Below, piece after piece: positions 34,858 to 43,782 of a DNA stretch of 53,510 bases. Numbering within the stretch: the stretch's first letter is position 1; every line of letters starts with the position of its first letter. Where the stretch lies: assembly GCA_003251535.1 (NCBI GenBank), contig QKFD01000032.1, forward strand, positions 1-53,510, written 5' to 3'. This DNA is from Chromatiales bacterium. GTDB taxonomy: Bacteria > Pseudomonadota > Gammaproteobacteria > Thiohalomonadales > Thiohalomonadaceae. Below the pieces are notes generated by a model. It worked only from the letters and a program-made list of their open reading frames with translations. It ran no database searches and was not told where the DNA came from. The translations under genes were made by a program, and so were the position numbers.

Positions 34858-36276
34858 CTAAAGACCCACTGAGGCGGCAATGGCTGCGGCGATAGCCGCC
34901 GCCAGCTCGCGGTGGGAGCGGCGAGGGTGGTAGTCCACCAGCTCCGGGTGGGCATCGACAAAGCCGGTGTCGAACTTCCCGCTGCGGAACTCCGGATCCT
35001 TCAGGATCTCCTGGTAATAAGGGATCGTGGTCTTCACCCCAAATACGCCGATGTCGCGCAGGGCGCGGGCGGAGCGTTGCAGCAGGTGCTCCCAATCCGG
35101 TGCCCAGACGATCAACTTGGCACACATCGAGTCGTAGTAGGGGGGGATCTCATAGCCGGTGTAGAGTGCGCCGTCGGTGCGCACGCCAGGACCGCCAGGG
35201 GCGAAGTAACGGGTCACCTTGCCAAAGCTAGGTAGGAAGCCGTTCTTTGGGTCCTCCGCATTGATGCGGAACTCCATGGCGAAGCCGCGTGGGGCGATCT
35301 TCTCCTGGCTGTAGGAGAGGGGCAGGCCGGCAGCTACCCGGATCTGCTCCTGGACGATATCGACGCCGGTGATCTCCTCGGTGACCGGGTGTTCAACCTG
35401 CACCCGGGTGTTCATTTCCATAAAGTAGAAGCTACTGTCCTTGTCCATCAAGAATTCGACGGTGCCGGCATTGCGGTAGCCAACCGTCTGCGCCGCCTGA
35501 ACGGCCAGGCGCCCGACATACTCCCGCTGCTCGGTGGTGAGCTGGGGCGACGGGGCGATCTCGATCATCTTCTGGTGGCGGCGCTGGATGGAGCAGTCCC
35601 GCTCATAGAGGTGGATCGCATTGCCGTGGTTGTCGGCCAGTATCTGCACCTCTATGTGGCGCGGATTGACGATGCACTTCTCTAGGTAGACCTCGGCGTT
35701 GCCGAACGCCTTGGTCGCCTCGGAGACCACGCGGTCAAAATTGCGGCGCAGATCATCGGGCTGCTCGCAGCGCCGGATCCCGCGGCCACCACCGCCGGAG
35801 GTGGCCTTCAGCATCACCGGATAACCAAGCTGATCGGCGATGACCAGCGCCTCGGCGAGGTTGGCGACGCTACCGTCAGAGCCGGGTACCACCGGCACCC
35901 CAGCGGCGATGGCGGTCTCGCGGGCGGCGGTTTTATCCCCCATACGGCGGATCACCTCGGCCGCGGGGCCGATGAAGGTGATGCCGCGGCGGGCGCAGAT
36001 CTCTGCCAGCTCGGCGTTCTCAGAGAGGAAGCCATAGCCAGGGTGGAGGGCATCACAGCCGGTGGCCACTGCCAGATTGACCAGGCGGTGGGCGTTGAGA
36101 TAACCGGCGACGGTATCAGGACCGAGGCTATAGGCCTCGTCCGCCTTCTTCACGTGAAGTGAGTGGCGATCCGCTTCGGCATAGACGGCCACCGAGCGAA
36201 TGCCCATTTCGGCGCAGGCGCGTACGATACGCACGGCGATTTCGCCTCGGTTCGCGATGAGAATTTTCTTGATCAC
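34858..36276 (-). CDS. pycA: Pyruvate carboxylase subunit A (biotin carboxylase)
   Basis: 472 residues, AccC/PycA type. IKKILIANRGEIAVRIVRAC is the N-terminal signature. The ATP-grasp domain has MLKATSGGGGRGIRR. YLEKCIVNPRHIEVQ and FYFMEMNTRVQVEHPVTEEI carry metal and bicarbonate residues. It carboxylates the biotin on subunit B with ATP. A GTG at 36276 is the likely start because the homology begins there; the frame runs 10 codons farther to a TTG without support. The C-terminus ends in an Ala-rich helix (ELAAAIAAAIAASVGL). Confidence 0.92.
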   Translation of the reverse strand: MIKKILIANRGEIAVRIVRACAEMGIRSVAVYAEADRHSLHVKKADEAYSLGPDTVAGYLNAHRLVNLAVATGCDALHPGYGFLSENAELAEICARRGITFIGPAAEVIRRMGDKTAARETAIAAGVPVVPGSDGSVANLAEALVIADQLGYPVMLKATSGGGGRGIRRCEQPDDLRRNFDRVVSEATKAFGNAEVYLEKCIVNPRHIEVQILADNHGNAIHLYERDCSIQRRHQKMIEIAPSPQLTTEQREYVGRLAVQAAQTVGYRNAGTVEFLMDKDSSFYFMEMNTRVQVEHPVTEEITGVDIVQEQIRVAAGLPLSYSQEKIAPRGFAMEFRINAEDPKNGFLPSFGKVTRYFAPGGPGVRTDGALYTGYEIPPYYDSMCAKLIVWAPDWEHLLQRSARALRDIGVFGVKTTIPYYQEILKDPEFRSGKFDTGFVDAHPELVDYHPRRSHRELAAAIAAAIAASVGL

Positions 36277-36409
36277 GACGAATGGCCCACGGGTTTGGCT
36301 GCCCAAAAACCGCCATAAGCTACCCTATTGCCCGGCGAGGATCTACCAGCGGAGGGGGCCGAAACCAATATTAATAGCTGGAAGTATTGAAATTTGCCGC
36401 TCCCGTTCT

Positions 36410-36439
36410 TTGACACGACTTCCCAGGATTTAGTACCAT
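36410..36439 (+). promoter_or_regulatory. Predicted promoter of yceD-rpmF-fab operon
   Basis: A consensus TTGACA (36410-36415) is followed after 18 bases by TACCAT (36434-36439). Transcription would begin near 36446, only a few bases before the yceD ATG at 36449, giving an almost leaderless mRNA. No ribosome binding site is visible before that ATG, which agrees with this reading. Confidence 0.45.
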
Positions 36440-36448
36440 GGCCGGCTT

Positions 36449-36979
36449 ATGTTGAAGGAGCGGCTTCCGGTCCACATCGATCCCCTCCGTCTGGCCAAGG
36501 CCGGACGGCATCTGGCGGGTACTCTTCCTCTGGCGCAGCTTCAGCGCCTGGGGGCGGCGCTCGCCAGTAATGAAGGTGCCATCGAGGTGGAGATAGAATT
36601 CGGTTTCGATCAGCAGCGCATCCCTTATATGCGCGGTACACTGCGCGGCGATCTGCCGCTGGTCTGCCAGCGCTGTATGGAGCAGATGGCGCTGCCGGTG
36701 GAGGCAACGTTCAATCTAGGGGTTGTGGGCAGCGAGGCGCAGGCCGAACGGCTGCCCGAGCACTACGACCCGCTCCTGTATCAAGACGAGCCTCTCCATC
36801 TAGCCGACATCATAGAGGATGAGCTGTTGTTGGCTCTCCCCATCGTCCCCAAGCACCCCGAGGCCTCGTGCCCGGTTCAGGCGGGGGAGGAGGTAGGCGG
36901 CGAGACGGAGGCACCGAGTGGTCCGTTTGCGGGACTGCGGGTGCTTAAAGGGGGCAAACAGGATATCGACAACCGCTAG
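36449..36979 (+). CDS. yceD: YceD/DUF177-family protein (23S rRNA accumulation)
   Basis: 176 residues. The N-terminus [14 protein letters not shown], the [18 protein letters not shown] core with its CxxC, and [17 protein letters not shown] match the DUF177 family. E. coli YceD is tied to 23S rRNA accumulation. Linkage to rpmF is the classic arrangement: rpmF starts 20 bases after the stop. The ATG at 36449 gives the family N-terminus, although no Shine-Dalgarno sequence precedes it. Confidence 0.92.
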   Translation: MLKERLPVHIDPLRLAKAGRHLAGTLPLAQLQRLGAALASNEGAIEVEIEFGFDQQRIPYMRGTLRGDLPLVCQRCMEQMALPVEATFNLGVVGSEAQAERLPEHYDPLLYQDEPLHLADIIEDELLLALPIVPKHPEASCPVQAGEEVGGETEAPSGPFAGLRVLKGGKQDIDNR

Positions 36980-36999
36980 CTTTTTTCGAGGAAGCAGAA

Positions 37000-37179
37000 A
37001 TGGCCGTTCAGCAAGATCGCAAGACCCCGTCCAAGCGCGGGATGCGTCGCTCCCACGACGCCCTCTCCCCCAGTGCGCTCTCCATCGAGCCCAACACCGG
37101 TGAGACTCACCGCCGCCACCATGTCAGCCCGGACGGTTACTACCGTGGGCGCAAGGTGCTCGAAACCAAGGGTGAGTAA
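37000..37179 (+). CDS. rpmF: 50S ribosomal protein L32
   Basis: 59 residues: [20 protein letters not shown] opens the protein exactly as L32p does, and [16 protein letters not shown] closes it. The zinc-type cysteines found in some L32 proteins are absent, as in E. coli. A GAGGAAG site precedes the ATG at 37000. The conserved position between yceD and plsX couples ribosome and lipid synthesis. Confidence 0.97.
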   Translation: MAVQQDRKTPSKRGMRRSHDALSPSALSIEPNTGETHRRHHVSPDGYYRGRKVLETKGE

Positions 37180-37196
37180 CCGACCCTGTAGCGAGT

Positions 37197-37235
37197 CGGG
37201 TTCGGTCCACCTCGCTGAGGTTGCGGCCGAACCCG
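37197..37235 (+). terminator. Nested hairpin between rpmF and plsX
   Basis: CGGGTTCGG (37197-37205) pairs perfectly with CCGAACCCG (37227-37235). Inside, ACCTC (37209-37213) pairs with GAGGT (37217-37221) around GCT. The structure begins 18 bases after the rpmF stop, with no U-tract. It could be a partial terminator that lowers fab expression relative to rpmF, or an mRNA stabiliser. Confidence 0.5.
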
Positions 37236-37272
37236 AGCCCCCTTCGCACCACATCCCGGTTGTAGGTGCAGC

Positions 37273-38304
37273 ATGAACCCCGCGTGGACCACCATCGCCC
37301 TCGACGCGATGGGCGGCGATCACGGCCCCACCGTGGTCGTCCCAGCAGCCTTGAAGGCGCTGGCTGAATCTCCTCAACTCCGTCTTATTCTCGTTGGTGA
37401 TCAGAGCACTCTGGAGGCAGAAGTTGCCCGCCAGCAGGCTGCCCTCTCTGATCGTCTACTCATCCAGCACGCCTCCCAGATAGTGGCGATGGATGAGGCG
37501 CCCTCCCAGGCGCTGCGGGGCAAGAAGGACTCCTCCATGCGGGTCGCCATCGATCTGGTGAAACGGGGGGAGGCCAACGCCTGCATCAGTGCCGGCAACA
37601 CCGGCGCCCTAATGGCAACCGCCCGCTTTGTGTTGAAGACCCTGCCGGGTATTGATCGGCCCGCTATCGCCACTGTCCTCCCCACCATCCGCGGCCACTC
37701 CTATGTCCTCGACCTGGGGGCGAATGTCGATTCTGGTGCGGAGAACCTCTACCAATTTGCCATGATGGGCTCGGTGCTTGCCCAGGCGGTGGATAACATC
37801 CCACAGCCCACTGTCGGCCTGCTCAACGTAGGGCAGGAGGAGATCAAGGGCAACGAGCAGGTGAAGCGGGCGGCGGCCCTGTTGGCGACGAGCGGCCTCA
37901 ACTACGTCGGCTTTGTCGAAGGGGATGACATCTACAAGGGGACGGTAGATGTGGTGGTGTGTGATGGCTTTGTCGGCAATGTGGCGCTGAAGACCTCCGA
38001 GGGGGTCTCCAAGATGATCTCCCACTACATGCGCGAGGAGTTCAAGCGCAACCTGCTGACCCGCATCGCCGGCCTCATCGCCCTACCGGTGCTGCGGGCG
38101 CTGCGAGCGCGCATCGATCCGCGCGTTTACAATGGCGCCAGCTTGGTGGGGTTGAAGGGCATTGTCATCAAAAGCCACGGGAGTGCCGATATCTTCTCCT
38201 TCACCCACGCCATCCGCGAGGCGGTGCGTGAGGTCAGGAAAAATGTGCCGGAACTCATCGCCGATGAGCTAGGGCGCGAACTGCAAGAGAGGCGGGCCGT
38301 TTGA
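37273..38304 (+). CDS. plsX: Phosphate acyltransferase PlsX
   Basis: 343 residues. [20 protein letters not shown] is the N-terminal signature. [10 protein letters not shown]-type residues, [26 protein letters not shown] and [17 protein letters not shown] follow in order. It makes acyl-phosphate from acyl-ACP for PlsY, starting phospholipid synthesis, and is a peripheral membrane protein. The stop overlaps the TTG start of fabH. Confidence 0.96.
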   Translation: MNPAWTTIALDAMGGDHGPTVVVPAALKALAESPQLRLILVGDQSTLEAEVARQQAALSDRLLIQHASQIVAMDEAPSQALRGKKDSSMRVAIDLVKRGEANACISAGNTGALMATARFVLKTLPGIDRPAIATVLPTIRGHSYVLDLGANVDSGAENLYQFAMMGSVLAQAVDNIPQPTVGLLNVGQEEIKGNEQVKRAAALLATSGLNYVGFVEGDDIYKGTVDVVVCDGFVGNVALKTSEGVSKMISHYMREEFKRNLLTRIAGLIALPVLRALRARIDPRVYNGASLVGLKGIVIKSHGSADIFSFTHAIREAVREVRKNVPELIADELGRELQERRAV

Positions 38305-39266
38305 AATATGCCAAGATCGTCGGCACCGGTGGTTATCTGCCGGAGCGAGTACTGACTAACCACGATCTGGAGGGGATGGTCGATACCACCGATGCGTGGA
38401 TCACCGAGCGCACCGGGATCCGGCAGCGCCACCTCGCCGCCCCAGAACAGAGCACCTGCGACCTCGCCGAACAGGCGGCCCGTCAGGCGCTAGAGGCGGC
38501 CGCCATTGAGGCGACTGAACTCGATCTCATCATCGTCGCCACCACCACTCCAGACCGCATCTTCCCCAGTACCGCCTGCCTGCTCCAGGAGCGGCTGGGC
38601 AATCGCGGTGCGCCCGCCTTCGACATCCAGGCCGTCTGCACCGGCTTTGTCTACGCCCTTGGGGTCGCGGATCAGTTCATCCGCACGGGTACCGCCCGGC
38701 GGGCGCTGGTGGTGGGGGCCGAGACCATCTCCCGCATCGTCGATTGGAATGATCGCGGTACCTGCGTCCTCTTTGGCGACGGGGCCGGTGCCGTGGTGCT
38801 GGCCGCGGCCGATGAGCCCGGTATCCTCTCCACCCACCTCCACGCCGATGGGAGCTACAACGAGCTGCTCACCGTATCGGGGGGGATCTCCCACTATCAC
38901 GCCCTGCGAGAGAGCGCCGCCTTTATCACCATGCGTGGTAACGAGGTGTTCAAGATGGCGGTCAACACCCTGGGGCGCATCGTCGATGAGACCCTGGCCG
39001 CCAACGGGATGGAGAAGGGGGATGTGGATTGGTTGGTGCCGCATCAGGCCAACATTCGCATCATTGAGGCCACCGCCCGTAAGTTGAAAATGGGGATGGA
39101 GCGGGTGGTGGTGACGGTGGATCGCCACGGCAATACCTCGGCCGCCTCGGTCCCCCTGGCGCTCAACGCCGCGGTGCGGGATGGGCGTATCAAGTCCGGC
39201 GATACGCTGCTGTTAGAGGCGTTCGGCGGCGGTTTCACCTGGGGCTCGGCCCTGGTGCGCTACTAA
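38301..39266 (+). CDS. fabH: 3-oxoacyl-ACP synthase III
   Basis: 321 residues with the full Cys-His-Asn triad: Cys113 in [10 protein letters not shown], His248 in VPHQANIRI and Asn278 in HGNTSAASV. It condenses acetyl-CoA with malonyl-ACP to start fatty-acid synthesis. The start is a TTG at 38301 that overlaps the plsX stop (TTGA), giving [20 protein letters not shown], the usual FabH opening. There is no alternative ATG upstream of the conserved part. Confidence 0.96.
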   Translation: MKYAKIVGTGGYLPERVLTNHDLEGMVDTTDAWITERTGIRQRHLAAPEQSTCDLAEQAARQALEAAAIEATELDLIIVATTTPDRIFPSTACLLQERLGNRGAPAFDIQAVCTGFVYALGVADQFIRTGTARRALVVGAETISRIVDWNDRGTCVLFGDGAGAVVLAAADEPGILSTHLHADGSYNELLTVSGGISHYHALRESAAFITMRGNEVFKMAVNTLGRIVDETLAANGMEKGDVDWLVPHQANIRIIEATARKLKMGMERVVVTVDRHGNTSAASVPLALNAAVRDGRIKSGDTLLLEAFGGGFTWGSALVRY

Positions 39267-39338
39267 ATCGAACAAAAAGTATTCAGCCTTCGGCACGGCA
39301 TAGCGCCCGGGGGCGGTTTTTCTCATCAAGGGGGAGTC

Positions 39339-40265
39339 ATGTCGCTTGCCTTCGTTTTCCCTGGCCAGGGATCCCAAGCGGTGGGGATGCTAAAAGAGCT
39401 GGGGGAACTCCACCCGCAGGTGGTCGCTACCTTCGCCGAGGCCTCCGAGGCGCTTGGTTACGATCTGTGGCAGCGGGTTCAGGCGGGGCCTGAGGAGGCG
39501 CTCAACGCCACCGAGGTGACCCAGCCCGCCATGTTGGCCGCCGGTGTGGCGGTGTGGCGGCTGTGGCTGGCGCAAGGAGGGGCGACACCGGTGGTGATGG
39601 CCGGCCATAGCTTGGGTGAGTACACCGCACTGGTCTGTGCCGGTGCCCTGGCGTTTACCGATGCAGTGGCGCTGGTGGCCGATCGTGGCCGCTTCATGCA
39701 GGCCGCTGTTCCCCCTGGCGTCGGCGCCATGGCGGCCCTCCTGGGGTTGGATGATGCCCAGGTGGTGGCGGTCTGCGCCCAGGCGGCCGAGGGGCAGGTG
39801 GTGGCGGCGGTCAACTACAACTCGCCGGGGCAGGTGGTCATTGCTGGCCACGCCGAGGCGGTGGCACGGGCCGTGGAGCTGGCGAAAGGGGCCGGCGCCA
39901 AGCGGGCGGTGCTCTTACCCGTCTCCGTCCCCTCGCACTGCGAGCTGATGCGACCGGCGGCGGAGCAGCTCGCTGCCCGCTTAGCGGGTCTCACCATCCA
40001 ATCACCCACCATCCCTGTGATCCACAACTACTCGGTGGCCGCCAGCGATAGCGCAGAGGCGATCCGCACCGCCCTGACCGCCCAGCTCTACAGCCCGGTG
40101 CGCTGGGTGGAGACCATTCGCCAGATGGCGACAGAAGGGGTCGATCGCCTGGTGGAGTGTGGGCCGGGCAAGGTGCTGGTGGGACTCAATAAACGAATTG
40201 TTAAAGAGATGGCCACCGTGGCCGTCTATGATGCGGCCACCCTGGATGCCGCGCTGTCCGGTTGA
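39339..40265 (+). CDS. fabD: Malonyl-CoA:ACP transacylase
   Basis: 308 residues. FVFPGQGSQAVGML opens the protein. AGHSLGEYTAL holds nucleophile Ser91. VSVPSHCELM holds the catalytic His. The C-terminal ECGPGKVLVGLNKRI is typical. It moves malonyl from CoA to ACP. An AGGGGGAG site precedes the ATG. It lies 72 bases past fabH. Confidence 0.96.
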   Translation: MSLAFVFPGQGSQAVGMLKELGELHPQVVATFAEASEALGYDLWQRVQAGPEEALNATEVTQPAMLAAGVAVWRLWLAQGGATPVVMAGHSLGEYTALVCAGALAFTDAVALVADRGRFMQAAVPPGVGAMAALLGLDDAQVVAVCAQAAEGQVVAAVNYNSPGQVVIAGHAEAVARAVELAKGAGAKRAVLLPVSVPSHCELMRPAAEQLAARLAGLTIQSPTIPVIHNYSVAASDSAEAIRTALTAQLYSPVRWVETIRQMATEGVDRLVECGPGKVLVGLNKRIVKEMATVAVYDAATLDAALSG

Positions 40266-40343
40266 CGCCTCGCGGCCGAGGTCACCCCGCCTCCGGCGAT
40301 GACACCGAATCCGTTCGCTGAATCAGACTCGGGAGAGTGTTGC

Positions 40344-41090
40344 GTGAAGAGCTTGGAGAATGAAGTTGCCCTCGTCACCGGTGCCAGCCGTGGCATCGGC
40401 CGGGCCGTTGCCATGGAGCTGGGTCGCCGTGGTGCCAAGGTGGTGGGCACCGCGACCTCCCAGAAGGGGGCCGAGGCCATTACCGCAGCCCTGGCGGAGG
40501 CCGGTTGGGTAGGGGAGGGGATGGTGCTTGATGTCACCGACTCCGATAGCATCGATGCCGCCATGGAACAGATCCAGGCAAAATTCGGCACCCCTACTAT
40601 CCTGGTCAACAATGCCGGGATCACCCGCGATAACCTGTTGATGCGGATGAAAGATGAGGAGTGGGACGCTATCCTCAACACCAACCTCAGCTCGGTCTAC
40701 CGCCTCTCCAAGGCGGTATTGCGGGGCATGATGAAGCTGCGCCGCGGCCGTATCGTCAATATCGCCTCCGTGGTGGGACTCGCCGGCAATGCCGGCCAGG
40801 CCAACTATGCCGCCGCCAAGGCCGGTGTCATCGGCTTCTCTAAGTCATTGGCGCGGGAGGTGGGATCGCGCGGGATTACCGTCAATACGGTGGCACCCGG
40901 TTTCATCGACACCGATATGACGCGCGCCCTTTCTGAGGAGCAGCGCAGCGCTTTGCTTGGCCAGATCCCCCTGGGTCGGCTCGGTCAGCCTGAGGAGATC
41001 GCCGCTGCCGTGGCCTTCCTGGCCTCACCGGAGGCCGGCTATATTACGGGCGAGACCTTGAGCGTGAATGGTGGCATGTATATGGCCTGA
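40344..41090 (+). CDS. fabG: 3-oxoacyl-ACP reductase
   Basis: 248 residues from a GTG at 40344, which has a GGGAGAG site just upstream; an ATG at 40299 would add 15 residues foreign to the family. VALVTGASRGIGRAVA is the NADPH-binding motif, NNAGITRDNLLMRMKD follows, and NYAAAKAGVIGFSKSLA carries the catalytic Tyr and Lys. The C-terminus GETLSVNGGMYMA is characteristic. It reduces 3-ketoacyl-ACP in fatty-acid elongation. Confidence 0.95.
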   Translation: MKSLENEVALVTGASRGIGRAVAMELGRRGAKVVGTATSQKGAEAITAALAEAGWVGEGMVLDVTDSDSIDAAMEQIQAKFGTPTILVNNAGITRDNLLMRMKDEEWDAILNTNLSSVYRLSKAVLRGMMKLRRGRIVNIASVVGLAGNAGQANYAAAKAGVIGFSKSLAREVGSRGITVNTVAPGFIDTDMTRALSEEQRSALLGQIPLGRLGQPEEIAAAVAFLASPEAGYITGETLSVNGGMYMA

Positions 41091-41117
41091 CGCTAAAAGG
41101 CCAGTAAAAACAAACTG

Positions 41118-41145
41118 TTGAAATCGTTTACTGAGTCGTTATATA
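41118..41145 (+). promoter_or_regulatory. acpP: Predicted acpP promoter
   Basis: TTGAAA (41118-41123) and TATATA (41140-41145) are separated by 16 bases in an AT-rich patch between fabG and acpP. A separate strong promoter for acpP is known in E. coli and would fit the need for abundant carrier protein. Leader length would be about 85 bases. Confidence 0.55.
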
Positions 41146-41236
41146 GGCATCCCTGATTCTGGTCACGCGGATGTTATTTCAATACAATACGGCCGCAGCT
41201 AGCCAACGGCTGTCCATTTGGGAGGATATTAACGTC

Positions 41237-41476
41237 ATGAGTACTGTCGAAGAGCGCGTCAAAAAGATCGTTGTCGAGCAGCTTGGAGTGAAGGAGGAGG
41301 AGGTGAAGAATGACTCTTCCTTCGTCGACGATCTTGGCGCCGATTCGCTCGACACCGTAGAGCTGGTGATGGCGTTGGAAGAGGAGTTCGAGACTGAGAT
41401 CCCGGACGAAGAGGCAGAAAAGATCACCACCGTGCAGCAGGCTATCGACTACATCAACAGCCATCAGGCCGGTTGA
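41237..41476 (+). CDS. acpP: Acyl carrier protein
   Basis: 79 acidic residues. [20 protein letters not shown] opens it, and the [18 protein letters not shown] segment carries the phosphopantetheine Ser37. It shuttles acyl chains between the fab enzymes around it. A GGGAGG site precedes the ATG at 41237. The upstream in-frame ATG at 41171 adds 22 residues with no ACP similarity and is rejected. Confidence 0.98.
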   Translation: MSTVEERVKKIVVEQLGVKEEEVKNDSSFVDDLGADSLDTVELVMALEEEFETEIPDEEAEKITTVQQAIDYINSHQAG

Positions 41477-41604
41477 TCGTCTCGCCCGTCTCACACCACG
41501 GCCGCACACCGCGATGGTGATTGCGGCCGTTCGTTTTTCTACCGGCGGGGTCTTGTAGCGGCCGCTGTCGGTTCCACCGGTCTTAACAGCAAAGGGTTCA
41601 TCTT

Positions 41605-42846
41605 GTGGCAAAACGTCGCGTTGTGGTGACAGGCCTAGGGATGGTCTCACCGATGGGACTCAGTGTGAAGGAGTCCTGGGAGAACATCCTGGCTGGCCGG
41701 AGTGGTGTCGCGCTCATCACCCACTTCGATACCAGTAACTTCACGACCCGCTTTGGCGGCTCGGTCAAGGGTTTCGACGTCTCCCTCTACCTCTCGCCTA
41801 AAGAGGCGAAGAAGATGGATCCCTTCATCCACTACGGTATCGCCGCCGCGAAGGAGGCTATCGAGGATGCTGGACTGGAGATCACCGAGGAGAATGCCGA
41901 GCGCATCGGCATTGCCATCGGCTCCGGCATCGGTGGTTTGCCCGGAATAGAGAAGGGGCACGAGTCCTACATGAAGGGGGGGCCGCGCAAGATCTCCCCC
42001 TTCTTCGTGCCGAGCAACATCATCAACATGATCTCCGGCAACCTCTCCATCATGTACGGCATCAAGGGGCCCAACCTGGCGGTGGTCACCGCCTGTGCCA
42101 CCGGCACCCACAACATTGGCGATGCCGCCCGCCTGATCGAGTATGGCGATGCCGACGTGATGCTGGCCGGTGGTGCAGAGATGGCCACCTCGGAGTGCGG
42201 TCTGGGGGGCTTCGGTGCGGCCCGTGCGCTCTCCACCCGTAACGACGATCCGGAGAAGGCCTCACGGCCCTGGGACCGTGATCGGGATGGCTTTGTCCTC
42301 TCCGACGGTGCCGGCGTGGTGGTGTTGGAGGAGTATGAGCACGCCCGGCGGCGCGGTGCGCACATCTATGCCGAGGTGTCGGGTTACGGCATGAGTGGTG
42401 ACGCTTACCACATGACGCTGCCCGCCCCCAGTGGCGAGGGCGCTGCACGCTGTATGCGCGCTGCGCTGCGTAACGCCGGCATCGGTATGAATGAGGTCCA
42501 CTACATCAACGCCCATGGTACCTCTACCCCGGCCGGGGATCGGGCCGAGACCGAGGCGGTCAAGAGTGTATTTGGCGATGGTGCCTACCAGTTGGCGATG
42601 AGTTCCACCAAGTCGGCCACCGGCCACCTGTTGGGCGCCGCCGGGGGGGTCGAGGCGATCTTCTGCGTGCTCGCCCTCCGGGATCAGGTGGCACCGCCCA
42701 CCATCAACCTGGACAACCCGGATGAGGGGTGCGACCTCAACTACGTCGCCCACACGGCGCAGGAGCGGCGCATTGATGTCGCCCTCTCCAACTCGTTCGG
42801 TTTTGGCGGCACCAATGGCACCCTGGTCTTCACCCGCCTCTCCTGA
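41605..42846 (+). CDS. fabF: 3-oxoacyl-ACP synthase II
   Basis: 413 residues. [20 protein letters not shown] opens the KAS fold. [19 protein letters not shown] holds the nucleophile Cys. [15 protein letters not shown] and [18 protein letters not shown] hold the two catalytic His residues. The C-terminal [14 protein letters not shown] is typical. It extends medium-chain acyl-ACP. The start is a GTG at 41605, the first in-frame codon before the conserved part. Confidence 0.96.
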   Translation: MAKRRVVVTGLGMVSPMGLSVKESWENILAGRSGVALITHFDTSNFTTRFGGSVKGFDVSLYLSPKEAKKMDPFIHYGIAAAKEAIEDAGLEITEENAERIGIAIGSGIGGLPGIEKGHESYMKGGPRKISPFFVPSNIINMISGNLSIMYGIKGPNLAVVTACATGTHNIGDAARLIEYGDADVMLAGGAEMATSECGLGGFGAARALSTRNDDPEKASRPWDRDRDGFVLSDGAGVVVLEEYEHARRRGAHIYAEVSGYGMSGDAYHMTLPAPSGEGAARCMRAALRNAGIGMNEVHYINAHGTSTPAGDRAETEAVKSVFGDGAYQLAMSSTKSATGHLLGAAGGVEAIFCVLALRDQVAPPTINLDNPDEGCDLNYVAHTAQERRIDVALSNSFGFGGTNGTLVFTRLS

Positions 42847-42918
42847 GGTGGGGTGAGGCGGGGTCCTGCTCCCTGCCTCTTGGACCGGAACAAGCCATGT
42901 CGGCCCCCGTCTCCGTAA

Positions 42919-42943
42919 CGGGAGGGGCAGAGTACCCCTCCCG
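42919..42943 (+). terminator. Hairpin between fabF and pabC
   Basis: CGGGAGGGG (42919-42927) and CCCCTCCCG (42935-42943) form a perfect 9-bp stem with a 7-base loop. Its 3' arm ends 11 bases before the pabC ATG. The only purine-rich ribosome-binding-like sequence before pabC (GGGAGGGG) lies in the 5' arm. The hairpin may therefore limit pabC translation or attenuate readthrough. Confidence 0.5.
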
Positions 42944-42954
42944 CCGCCCTTGCT

Positions 42955-43782
42955 ATGGTTGAGCTGTCGTCGCTGCTGGATGGCGTCGCCAACGGTTGCA
43001 TCGAGGGGAGCGATCGCGGCCTCCACTATGGCGATGGCCTATTTGAGACCCTCGCCGTGCGGGCGGGGCGCCCCCGCTTCTGGTCACAACACCTCGCCCG
43101 TCTCACCGCCGGTTGTATCCGGCTTGCCATCCCAGCCCCCGATCCCGCGCTACTGCGGGCAGAGGCGGATCGCCTCTGCGCCACCCAGACCCAGGCGGTG
43201 CTGAAGATTGTCGTTACCCGTGGTAGTGGTGGCCGTGGTTACCGCCCCCCTCTGGAGGCGGTGCCGCGTCGTCTGCTCAGCCTCTCCCCCTGGCCCGACT
43301 ATCCCGCCAGCTGGGCCAACAGCGGGGTGCAGCTACGCTACTGTCGCACCCCCGTGGCCACTAGCCCGGCCCTCGCCGGCTTGAAGCACCTGGGTCGGCT
43401 GGAGCAGGTGCTGGCCCGTGCCGAGTGGGACGATCCCGCCATCCCGGAGGGGTTGATGCTGGATGCTGATGGGGCCGTGATCGAGGGCACCATGAGCAAC
43501 CTGTTTGCCGTCCAGGACGGCGCCCTATGGACCCCAGATCTGAGCCGGGCCGGAGTGGCAGGCCTCGCCCGCCAACGGGTGTTGGCGCTGGCGCAGCGGC
43601 AGGGGATCCGCGTTAGCGAAGGGCGGCTGACACCGGCGGATCTGACGCAGGCCGACGGACTGTTCTTAACCAATAGCCTGATTGGTCTCTGGCCGGTGCG
43701 GCAACTAGAGGGACGGATCTACCCCATCGATCCCCTCATCCGGCAGATAGCAGAGGCATTAAGGGAGGAGGGAGATGGGTAA
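42955..43782 (+). CDS. pabC: Aminodeoxychorismate lyase
   Basis: 275 residues of PLP fold type IV. DRGLHYGDGLFETLAVRAGR is the family N-terminal block. GLKHLGRLEQVLARAEW holds the PLP lysine by alignment with D-amino-acid transaminase (Lys144). VIEGTMSNLFAVQDG and GVAGLARQRVL follow. It releases pyruvate from aminodeoxychorismate to give p-aminobenzoate for folate. It overlaps mltG by 8 bases, the usual pabC-mltG pairing. Confidence 0.93.
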   Translation: MVELSSLLDGVANGCIEGSDRGLHYGDGLFETLAVRAGRPRFWSQHLARLTAGCIRLAIPAPDPALLRAEADRLCATQTQAVLKIVVTRGSGGRGYRPPLEAVPRRLLSLSPWPDYPASWANSGVQLRYCRTPVATSPALAGLKHLGRLEQVLARAEWDDPAIPEGLMLDADGAVIEGTMSNLFAVQDGALWTPDLSRAGVAGLARQRVLALAQRQGIRVSEGRLTPADLTQADGLFLTNSLIGLWPVRQLEGRIYPIDPLIRQIAEALREEGDG

